From Shewanella halifaxensis HAW-EB4 (GTDB lineage: Bacteria; Pseudomonadota; Gammaproteobacteria; Enterobacterales; Shewanellaceae), in contig NC_010334.1 in NCBI RefSeq assembly GCF_000019185.1, positions 1,612,001 through 1,676,000 of the forward strand: 64,000 bases of DNA, in the 5' to 3' direction. The position numbers were made by a program, and so were the translations under genes. Positions 53,713-61,065 of the stretch are shown piece after piece. The notes under the pieces were generated by a model. It was given only the letters and a program-made list of their open reading frames with translations. It made no database searches and was not told the origin of the DNA. Position 1 is the stretch's first letter. Each line of letters opens with the position of its first letter.

Positions 53713-54384
53713 GCGAGAAAAATTGCATTCAACCATTACTTAACCTAATCCGAAATTTGTTTGTTTAATTCGCGCCCATCCAATCGCTTTTGGTAAGCGA
53801 TTGTAATTTATCGAATTTATGTTTTTGTGTGTTTTCTTGTGAATTGATTTTCAATATGAATACTGTTGCTAAAGTTGTTAACAATTGCGTTTTTATGGGT
53901 TTTGTGTCGAATATTTTATTTAACAGCTTAAAAAAGTACTTTTGTTTACTTTTTAACCGCTCCTAGCATGTTTTCTTTGCGTCGTCAATCTGCAGGTGTG
54001 TAGAACTGTGGTCTTCACCTCAAAACCCATTGAAACCGAATGCATTGATTGATTTGAATCAATTTTGAATGTTATAAAATCCCGGTGGACAGCTCTATTT
54101 CTTATTGCAAGTGACTGATATTAACTAATTTGTTTGTTTTTTATCTGCATATTTGGGATGAGTATCACGGAAGCCTATTGAAACGTGATGGCAAGTGGTT
54201 ATTTGCTGGGGTTTTAGGCTTAAAATTACAAAATTTATGAATTAAACAATGAATCGCGGTTAAGTCGACTTTTTGTTAACAAAGTTAGACTATATTTACT
54301 GCATTACTATTCCTATATAGGCAGTCACTTTCGTTGATGGGGATCTAACGATTGTGATTTGACGCACCACCTAAGGAGTCACAA
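53713..54384. other. cydA upstream region
   Basis: No gene is seen in about 670 bp of A+T-rich DNA. It holds the perfect FNR-type box at 54049-54062 about 320 bp before the cydA start. A long 5' leader or further promoters nearer the gene are possible. Confidence 0.45.
54049..54062. promoter_or_regulatory. Perfect FNR-type box upstream of cydA
   Basis: TTGATTTGAATCAA matches TTGAT-N4-ATCAA. Oxygen-responsive control of the high-affinity oxidase by FNR/EtrA, ArcA or Crp is established in related bacteria. Confidence 0.65.
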
Positions 54385-55941
54385 ATGATTTTAGAAGAGG
54401 TTGTTGAGCTGTCGCGTTTTCAGTTTGCGATGACAGCCATGTATCACTTCCTATTTGTTCCCTTGACCTTGGGGTTAGCATTCTTGCTAGCCATTATGGA
54501 ATCACTCTATGTGATGACCAATAAGCAGATCTATAAAGATATGACCAAGTTCTGGGGTAAATTATTCGGTATCAACTTTGCACTTGGCGTTGCAACTGGT
54601 TTGGCTATGGAGTTCCAGTTCGGAACTAACTGGTCTTACTATTCGCATTACGTCGGTGACATTTTTGGTGCACCACTTGCTATTGAAGGCCTGATGGCAT
54701 TCTTCCTAGAATCTACTCTAGTGGGTATGTTCTTCTTTGGTTGGGATCGTTTCAGCAAGCGTCAGCATTTAGCGGTAACTTGGTTAGTTGCGCTAGGTTC
54801 TAACCTGTCTGCATTGTGGATCTTAGTGGCTAACGGCTGGATGCAAAACCCAGTAGGTAGCACATTCAACTACGAAACCATGCGTATGGAAATGACCAGC
54901 TGGGGTGAAGTGTTATTTAATCCAGTAGCACAGGTGAAGTTTGTTCATACTGTGGCGTCAGGCTACGTAGCGGGTGCGATGTTCGTTCTAGCTATTAGTG
55001 CTTATTACATTCTGAAGAAACGTGACCTACCGTTTGCACGTCGCTCATTTGCGATTGCTGCAAGTTTCGGTATGGCATCAATCTTGTCTGTAATCGTTCT
55101 TGGTGACGAATCAGGCTACAAGGTGGGTGAAGTACAGCGTGTTAAGCTCGCTGCAATTGAAGCCGAGTGGCACACTGAACCTGCTCCAGCAGCATTCACA
55201 GCAGTGGGGTTCCCTAATCAAGAAACTCAGGAAACTGATTTTGCGATAAAAATCCCTTATGCGATGGGTATTATTGCGACTCGTTCACTAGATGAACAAG
55301 TTACCGGTATCACAGATCTGATTGTTGAGCATGAAGTGCGTATTCGTAACGGTATGGTGGCTTACGGTTTACTTGAAAAGCTGCGTAACGGTGAAGAAAC
55401 ACCTGAAATTCGCGCAGCATTTGAAGAAGCTAAGGTTGACCTAGGTTACGGCCTACTACTGAAGCGTTATACCGATAACGTAGTTGATGCGACAGATGAA
55501 CAGATCAAAGCGGCTGCAAATGATTCTATTCCAAACGTAGCACCTATGTTCTGGACCTTCCGTGTGATGGTGGGTGCGGGTATGGTGATGTTATTCGTAT
55601 TTGCTGCAGCATTCTGGCAGAGCACGCGTCATAAAATTGAAGAGAAACCATGGGTTCTTAAAGCGGCACTTTATAGCTTACCACTACCGTGGATTGCAAT
55701 TGAGTGTGGCTGGTTTGTGGCAGAGTACGGGCGTCAGCCTTGGACGATTTCTGAAGTGTTACCGACATTTATGTCAGCCTCTAGCCTATCAGTTGGCGAC
55801 CTAATGTTCAGTATTGTTTCTATTACGCTGTTCTATACCATCTTGCTAGTGATTGAGCTTTATCTAATGATTAAGTTCGCCCGTATTGGCCCAAGCTGTC
55901 TAAAGACGGGTCGCTATCACTTTGAAAAACTCGATGCCTAA
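54385..55941 (+). CDS. cydA: Cytochrome bd ubiquinol oxidase subunit I
   Basis: A 518-residue inner-membrane protein (E. coli 522), RBS AAGGAG. Haem-ligand region AMTAMYHFLFVPLTLGLAF (His 21), EGLMAFFLESTLVG, NGWMQNPVG, then the long quinol-binding Q-loop (about 245-385) and PWIAIECGWFVAEYGRQPW. Long-Q-loop (bd-I) type. It reduces oxygen to water at low oxygen levels and resists sulfide and nitric oxide. First gene of cydABX. Confidence 0.97.
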   Translation: MILEEVVELSRFQFAMTAMYHFLFVPLTLGLAFLLAIMESLYVMTNKQIYKDMTKFWGKLFGINFALGVATGLAMEFQFGTNWSYYSHYVGDIFGAPLAIEGLMAFFLESTLVGMFFFGWDRFSKRQHLAVTWLVALGSNLSALWILVANGWMQNPVGSTFNYETMRMEMTSWGEVLFNPVAQVKFVHTVASGYVAGAMFVLAISAYYILKKRDLPFARRSFAIAASFGMASILSVIVLGDESGYKVGEVQRVKLAAIEAEWHTEPAPAAFTAVGFPNQETQETDFAIKIPYAMGIIATRSLDEQVTGITDLIVEHEVRIRNGMVAYGLLEKLRNGEETPEIRAAFEEAKVDLGYGLLLKRYTDNVVDATDEQIKAAANDSIPNVAPMFWTFRVMVGAGMVMLFVFAAAFWQSTRHKIEEKPWVLKAALYSLPLPWIAIECGWFVAEYGRQPWTISEVLPTFMSASSLSVGDLMFSIVSITLFYTILLVIELYLMIKFARIGPSCLKTGRYHFEKLDA

Positions 55942-55956
55942 ACTGGAGATCTGATT

Positions 55957-57096
55957 ATGTTTGATTATGAAATGTTAAGATTCATCTGGTGGGCACTGAT
56001 TGGCGTGCTTTTCATCGGATTCGCTGTTACCGACGGCTTCGATATGGGTGTAGGTGCCTTATTACCGATTATCGGTAAAGATGACACCGATCGCCGTATC
56101 ATGATTAACTCAATTGCGCCGCACTGGGATGGCAACCAAGTTTGGTTGATCACCGCCGGTGGTGCATTGTTTGCAGCTTGGCCTATGGTCTACGGTGTGT
56201 CTTTCTCAGGTTTCTACGTCGCGATGATGCTAACTCTGTTTGCATTGTTCCTACGTCCTGTTGGGTTTGACTACCGTTCAAAGATTGAAGATCCAAGATG
56301 GCGTAAGTCTTGGGACTGGGCACTGTTTGTCGGTGGCTTCGTTCCGCCGCTAATTATCGGTGTGGCGTTCGGTAACTTGCTTCAAGGTGTGCCGTTTAAC
56401 TTTGACGAGTACCTGCGTGCAACTTACCACGGTGGTTTCTTTGGTCTATTGAATGGTTTTGGTATTCTAGCTGGCCTAGTGAGCGTGAGCATGTTTATGC
56501 TACAGGGCTCAACTTGGTTACAGATGAAGACTGAAGGCGAGCTACGCGTTCGTGCAGCTAAGATGTCGCAGTTGCTATCAGTGGCATTATTCGTATTCTT
56601 TGGCGCTGCTGGTGTATGGTTAGTTAATGGTATTGACGGATACGTGATTACCTCTGCTATCGACACTTATGGTGTTTCAGACCCAACTCTTAAAACTGTT
56701 GCTGTTGAAGCGGGCGCTTGGTTAGTTAACTACGATAAGTACCCAGTCACTATGTTGTTCCCTGTGCTTGGTTTACTAATGCCAATCTTAGTGTTGCTAT
56801 GTAGCCGTATGAACCGTTCAGGTTTTGCGTTCTTCTTTAGTTCAGTAGGTATTGCGGCAGTTATTCTAACGTGTGGCGCTGCAATGTTCCCATTCGTTAT
56901 GCCATCTTCACTGGAGCCAAACGTCAGTTTGACGATGTGGGATTCAACAGCGAGTGAGATGTCACTGACCGTTATGACATGGGCTGCAATCATCTTTGTA
57001 CCGATTGTTCTTAGCTACACTGTTTGGACTTACTTGAAGATGTTCGGTCGCTTATCGCGCGATTTCATCGAAAAGAATAAGACCTCACTCTACTAA
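55957..57096 (+). CDS. cydB: Cytochrome bd ubiquinol oxidase subunit II
   Basis: A 379-residue membrane protein, same length as E. coli CydB. Typical opening MFDYEMLRFIWWALIGVLF, GFAVTDGFDMGVGALLP, PHWDGNQVWLITAGGALFAAWP. It supports haem insertion and proton path in the oxidase. It lies 15 nt after cydA and 15 nt before cydX. Confidence 0.97.
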   Translation: MFDYEMLRFIWWALIGVLFIGFAVTDGFDMGVGALLPIIGKDDTDRRIMINSIAPHWDGNQVWLITAGGALFAAWPMVYGVSFSGFYVAMMLTLFALFLRPVGFDYRSKIEDPRWRKSWDWALFVGGFVPPLIIGVAFGNLLQGVPFNFDEYLRATYHGGFFGLLNGFGILAGLVSVSMFMLQGSTWLQMKTEGELRVRAAKMSQLLSVALFVFFGAAGVWLVNGIDGYVITSAIDTYGVSDPTLKTVAVEAGAWLVNYDKYPVTMLFPVLGLLMPILVLLCSRMNRSGFAFFFSSVGIAAVILTCGAAMFPFVMPSSLEPNVSLTMWDSTASEMSLTVMTWAAIIFVPIVLSYTVWTYLKMFGRLSRDFIEKNKTSLY

Positions 57097-57111
57097 TAAG
57101 GAGCCTAGATT

Positions 57112-57228
57112 ATGTGGTATTTCTCGTGGATTTTAGGCGTGTTGTTGGCCTGTTCTTTCGGTATCATCAACGCCCTATGGCTTGAGACAACTGAGAATAT
57201 GGACCGTGATGCTGAGACAGAAGATTAG
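57112..57228 (+). CDS. cydX: Cytochrome bd oxidase small subunit CydX
   Basis: A 38-residue single-pass membrane peptide starting MWYFSWILGVLLACSFGIIN and continuing ALWLETTENM, the hallmark of the CydX/YbgT family (37 residues in E. coli). The RBS AAGGAG is ideal. It stabilises haems of the oxidase and is needed for full activity. Easily missed because of its size. A strong terminator follows at 57258. Confidence 0.96.
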   Translation: MWYFSWILGVLLACSFGIINALWLETTENMDRDAETED

Positions 57229-57257
57229 TCTCTAATCGGTTAGAAACTTAAGTAAAG

Positions 57258-57280
57258 GCCCCGCAATCGCGGGGCTTTTT
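57258..57280 (+). terminator. Terminator of cydABX
   Basis: GCCCCGC (57258-57264) / GCGGGGC (57269-57275) with AATC loop and TTTTT. Confidence 0.9.
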
Positions 57281-57289
57281 GTTTTAAAA

Positions 57290-57730
57290 TAAGGTCCTAG
57301 GTAAAAGCAGGTTCTAGGAACTAGAAAAAGCAAAGACGGTTAGAGCAGATAAGAGCTGAGACGGTATAAGCAGGGAAAGCAAAGATGGAAAAGTGGAACG
57401 GCCTGCGGCCTTACGGAAAACTAAGAAGGTTCGAGGTTCTAGGATGTTCGCAGGCTCACTTCTAGGTTCTAGGAAGAACTAAGACGGTAACTGAAGGAAA
57501 AGCAGGTAAAAAAGAGAAAGCTAAGATGGAAAGGCGAAGATAAAAGCGCCGTTTCTGCTTGTTGTAGGTTGGGCTTTAGCCCATCAATCTTAATAGATAT
57601 ACAGTAATTGTCGGCATAAATACCGACCTAGGAGCAGGGCTAGGGAGAGCTGTAGCTAGTTAAAGAACTTGTGACTAGGCCTCTTTAGAAGCCTAGTGCA
57701 GCAAGAAAACTTGTAGCGAGATAAATAGAT
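57290..57730. repeat. Purine-rich degenerate repeat region
   Basis: No gene. Roughly 57290-57545 is built from imperfect copies of GGTTCTAGGA, GCAAAGATGGAAAAG and CTAAGACGGT, with strong A/G bias on the plus strand. The remainder includes a small hairpin GGGCTTTAGCCC. Role unknown. Confidence 0.55.
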
Positions 57731-58303
57731 TTACAGCTCGGCGCGATAGATGAACAGTGCGGTGTCGGTTACCATTTCAGATACCGGAGTGTCATTAAAG
57801 CTTGCCGTTGCTTGGTCCACTATTAAGTATTTTCGATCACCGATTTTGTCTAGTTCTTTGACGCTATAACAGTTTTTAGAGGTGCGTAGGTCGCAGCCTT
57901 TTATCAAAGGGTCGGTGGTAAAGTAAGTTGCGTAAACTGCGATTTCATTGACCTTTCCATCTTTAGTATGCAGCACTTTAATTTCGGCGACACCATCAAT
58001 GGTAGCGTCAGTCATTAAGCGGTTTACTGCGCGTTGATACTCTTGTTTATAGGTCGCCGAATCTTTACTGACAAACAGGTAAGATTCAAAGCCAAACTCT
58101 TCCAGTTTATTGCCAAGGTCAGTAGCAAAGGTTTCACCTACTTCAAAAAGAAAACCATTTGCAGCGGGGCTATCTTCATAGGTGGTGTTGAGCCCGTTAC
58201 CGGCGATAATCAACAATTTTTTTCCTTCAACCGTATTGGTCTGCGGGCTAGCACAGCCCGCCAGAATAGCGATGAAAGTGACTAATAATAACTTGCGTAA
58301 CAT
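57731..58303 (-). CDS. Putative lipoprotein of unknown function
   Basis: About 190 residues from ATG 58303 (MLRKLLLVTFIAILAGC, lipobox LAGC). The frame is open to 58345 but those residues precede the signal. The mature protein has GKKLLIIAGNGLNTTYEDS near the start, a CDLRTSKNCYSV cysteine pair (about 137-148), and a beta-rich end. No domain is recognised. It stands alone, separated from the cyd terminator by the repeat region. Confidence 0.7.
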   Translation of the reverse strand: MLRKLLLVTFIAILAGCASPQTNTVEGKKLLIIAGNGLNTTYEDSPAANGFLFEVGETFATDLGNKLEEFGFESYLFVSKDSATYKQEYQRAVNRLMTDATIDGVAEIKVLHTKDGKVNEIAVYATYFTTDPLIKGCDLRTSKNCYSVKELDKIGDRKYLIVDQATASFNDTPVSEMVTDTALFIYRAEL

Positions 58304-58453
58304 ATTTGTACTCGTAATGATGAAAGGTCGGTATTTTTTAAACACGAAATTGGCGCGATTATAAATCCTCGCGAGTTGGTAAATCTAGCTGTAAATTTGA
58401 TAAATGCATTTAAAATCATGGGTGTAGTTGGAAGTTGCTGACGGTTGCTTGAA

Positions 58454-58487
58454 TAAAAAAGGCAACAGTGTGATAGCTGTTGCCTTT
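58454..58487 (-). terminator. Terminator of the Cache chemoreceptor gene
   Basis: AAAGGCAACAG / CTGTTGCCTTT (58458-58468, 58477-58487), with six T residues on the minus strand. Confidence 0.85.
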
Positions 58488-58527
58488 ATGACTTAATCAA
58501 TAAAATAGGGCGATTTAAGCTGAGACA

Positions 58528-60531
58528 TTACGCCTTAAACACGCTGATCTTAGTGTTAATCTCATTGGCGATTGCGGCTAAGCTTTCCGCCGAGTCGACG
58601 CTCTCGCCCGCGCGTTGCTCACCATCTCTGGCAAGCTCGGTGATTTGGTGTAGGTTGCGGGTGATCTCTTCTGCAACTGCACTTTGCTGCTCAGTAGCGC
58701 TAGCGATGCTTGTTGATGTTGTAGCGAGTTCTGCAATGCTAGTGTTAATCTCAATTAACTGTGCAATCGCTTCATTACCTTGGGCTGCAGACGCATCCCC
58801 TAAAGCATTACTTTGATCCATCTGCACGGCGGTCTGCTTTACTTGAGACTGCAGCTGAGTAATGGTTTGCGAGATCTCTGCAATCGATGTTTGAGTACGC
58901 TGTGCTAGCGTGCGTACTTCGTCGGCAACCACAGCAAAGCCTCGACCTTGCTCGCCAGCTCTTGCCGCTTCAATCGCTGCGTTAAGGGCGAGGAGGTTGG
59001 TCTGCTCGGCAATGGCGTTGATGACCTCGGTGACTTTGCTAATCGCTTGGCTCTCTTTATTGACGATCTCGACACTATTATGACTATCGGAAAGCTGGCT
59101 GCTGAGACTTTGTAAGCCGTTGACCAGATCGTTTAAGTTAGCCTGTCCACCTTTTGCAGCATCATCCACACGCTGGCTCATTGTCGCGCCTTCGCTAGCA
59201 TGGTTAGCAACATCGCGCACTGAGGCTGACATCTCCTCGATGGCCGTTGCTATCTGATCCGTTTGTGCCATCAAAGATTGCGCCTCTTCACCGTTTAGAC
59301 GGGCAGTCTCTTGAGTGTGGCTAGAGTGAGCCTGCAATGCGCTAACTGATTGTTGTAGAGCCAAGATAAGCTCTCTTAAGTTAGTCGCCATCTTAGAGGT
59401 GCTATTGGTGATGAGATCCACTTCATTTTTACTGCTTGCATCTATTGAAGCAAATTTTTGTGAAAGATCGCCTGAGCCCAATTTCTCTAATTGATTTTGC
59501 AAGCAGCCTAGCGGTTTAAGCGTTCTAAACAAGACCAGAGATAACAGTAGGGTAATCACTATCATGCCAATTAAAGACACGGCCATATTGATGTTTAATA
59601 GGGTAACGCTTTCTTCGTTAAGCTCTGCAGCATCAACTTGGCCAATGATGACCCAATCCCAACCAGGAATATTGATGCTATAAGCGTAAGCCTTAGCGCC
59701 TAAATTGTTGGTGTACTCCCAAGAGCCACGATGAGTAAGGGCCTGCTCTATGCTTATCCCACCAAGTATCTCGGTTGAGACTTTACCGCCAGCTTGGTGC
59801 CGTGGATGAGCAATAATCGTCAAATCTGATTTACGCACCAATAGGTAGCTGCCAGACTCCTCAAGTTGCAGCTTATTAATCGATTCGCGTAATTGAGCCA
59901 AAGAGCCGCTAATATCGAAACCGATATACATGATCCCGATAGTTTCGCCGCCACTATTTTTAATGGGGCGGTAGATAGTCATGTAGTCTTTACCAAACAG
60001 CTGGGCATAGCCTTCGTAGCTATTACCTTTGATAAGTGCGCGGTAAGCTGGGTGATCTTTATCTAAGTTGGTGCCCAGAGCACGTTTGCCATCGGCTTTT
60101 TTTAGCGAGGTGGAGATACGGATAAAGTTATCACCGTCTCGGACAAACACGGTTGCATTGCCACCGGTCAGATTAGAGTAGCGATCAACCTTGCTCTTTG
60201 AGGCGTTGATCTGCTCTTTTTCATGCCTCAAGGCTGGGGTCTCTGTCCCCATTACTCTGACCGTTTTATCCGGTTTATAGAAGTTACCTGGGTACATGGC
60301 GCGAAACACGTCGGCATTGCGTTCTGCAAGTGACTGCAGACTTTCATATTGCAGCTCAATTAAATCTGCTGTGCCTTCGGTTTGCGCTTGCATCGCGCTG
60401 ATCCCTTTATTTCTTAGTACATCGGAGGCGGTTAAATAGGATACGCAACCAAGAACACCAAAAACGAGCACGGTGAGGACTAAAGCGAGCAAGCCTATTT
60501 GTTTGGCTATAGGCCAATTTTTATAATTCAT
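58528..60531 (-). CDS. Methyl-accepting chemotaxis protein with Cache sensor
   Basis: A 667-residue chemoreceptor. Membrane segment about 11-31, then a large periplasmic Cache_3-Cache_2-type domain (about 35-315; NATVFVRDGDNFIRISTSLK, HPAYRALIKGNSYEGYAQLFG, YMTIYRPIKNSGGETIGIMYIG, and the second half with GSYLLVRKSDLTIIAHPRH). Second membrane segment about 318-338, HAMP, and signalling tip EQTNLLALNAAIEAARAGE. Cache receptors of this type often sense small organic acids; the ligand is not predictable here. Confidence 0.94.
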   Translation of the reverse strand: MNYKNWPIAKQIGLLALVLTVLVFGVLGCVSYLTASDVLRNKGISAMQAQTEGTADLIELQYESLQSLAERNADVFRAMYPGNFYKPDKTVRVMGTETPALRHEKEQINASKSKVDRYSNLTGGNATVFVRDGDNFIRISTSLKKADGKRALGTNLDKDHPAYRALIKGNSYEGYAQLFGKDYMTIYRPIKNSGGETIGIMYIGFDISGSLAQLRESINKLQLEESGSYLLVRKSDLTIIAHPRHQAGGKVSTEILGGISIEQALTHRGSWEYTNNLGAKAYAYSINIPGWDWVIIGQVDAAELNEESVTLLNINMAVSLIGMIVITLLLSLVLFRTLKPLGCLQNQLEKLGSGDLSQKFASIDASSKNEVDLITNSTSKMATNLRELILALQQSVSALQAHSSHTQETARLNGEEAQSLMAQTDQIATAIEEMSASVRDVANHASEGATMSQRVDDAAKGGQANLNDLVNGLQSLSSQLSDSHNSVEIVNKESQAISKVTEVINAIAEQTNLLALNAAIEAARAGEQGRGFAVVADEVRTLAQRTQTSIAEISQTITQLQSQVKQTAVQMDQSNALGDASAAQGNEAIAQLIEINTSIAELATTSTSIASATEQQSAVAEEITRNLHQITELARDGEQRAGESVDSAESLAAIANEINTKISVFKA

Positions 60532-60810
60532 ATCAATTCAAGTTTGCTTGTGGTGCGTCAATGTAATTGATTTTTACGAAAAAAGAGTTGATGGAGGTCT
60601 AAAAGTTATCCTTTTAATTCGTTGAATAAAAATGAGTTATTGCTGAGTTGGCGTGGGTGAAAAATAGTCAATACTTGTAGCTAAGCTTGAGCTTAATAGC
60701 GATAATAGGCTAGTGGTACCTAATATCAAATGTCATAGATTGAGTGTATCGGAGGCTTTGAGTAAAGCTCCGTTCCAATCGACAGGCGTTAAATACCAAG
60801 GAGAAGAATT

Positions 60811-61065
60811 ATGTTGGGCGAGAATCATCTGCTGACTCACGAGTTTCCAGAATACTTGTCAGCCATTATCGAGCTTAAAAGTCGCGATAACGCTTTTTGT
60901 AAGTTAGCTAAACGATACCACCAACTTGATCATCAAATTCGAGGGCTGGAAGAAAATGAAGTGCCCACCAGTGATGTGCACTTCATCGAATTAAAAGCCG
61001 AGCGGGTATTGCTTAAGGACCAACTTTACCAGTTACTCGTGGCGCATTCGAAGTTAGCTGATTAA
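60811..61065 (+). CDS. YdcH-like DUF465 protein
   Basis: An 84-residue helical-hairpin protein: HLLTHEFPEYLSAIIELKSRDNAF, then HQLDHQIRGLEE and LKAERVLLKDQLYQLL. This is the complete DUF465 pattern; E. coli YdcH is of similar size. Cytoplasmic, function unknown. RBS AAGGAG. Its 3' end overlaps the end of the convergent RND gene by 53 nt. Confidence 0.85.
   Translation: MLGENHLLTHEFPEYLSAIIELKSRDNAFCKLAKRYHQLDHQIRGLEENEVPTSDVHFIELKAERVLLKDQLYQLLVAHSKLAD

Noticed and set aside
57290..57545. CRISPR array
   Set aside because: Units are imperfect, unevenly spaced and lack unique spacers; no cas genes are present.
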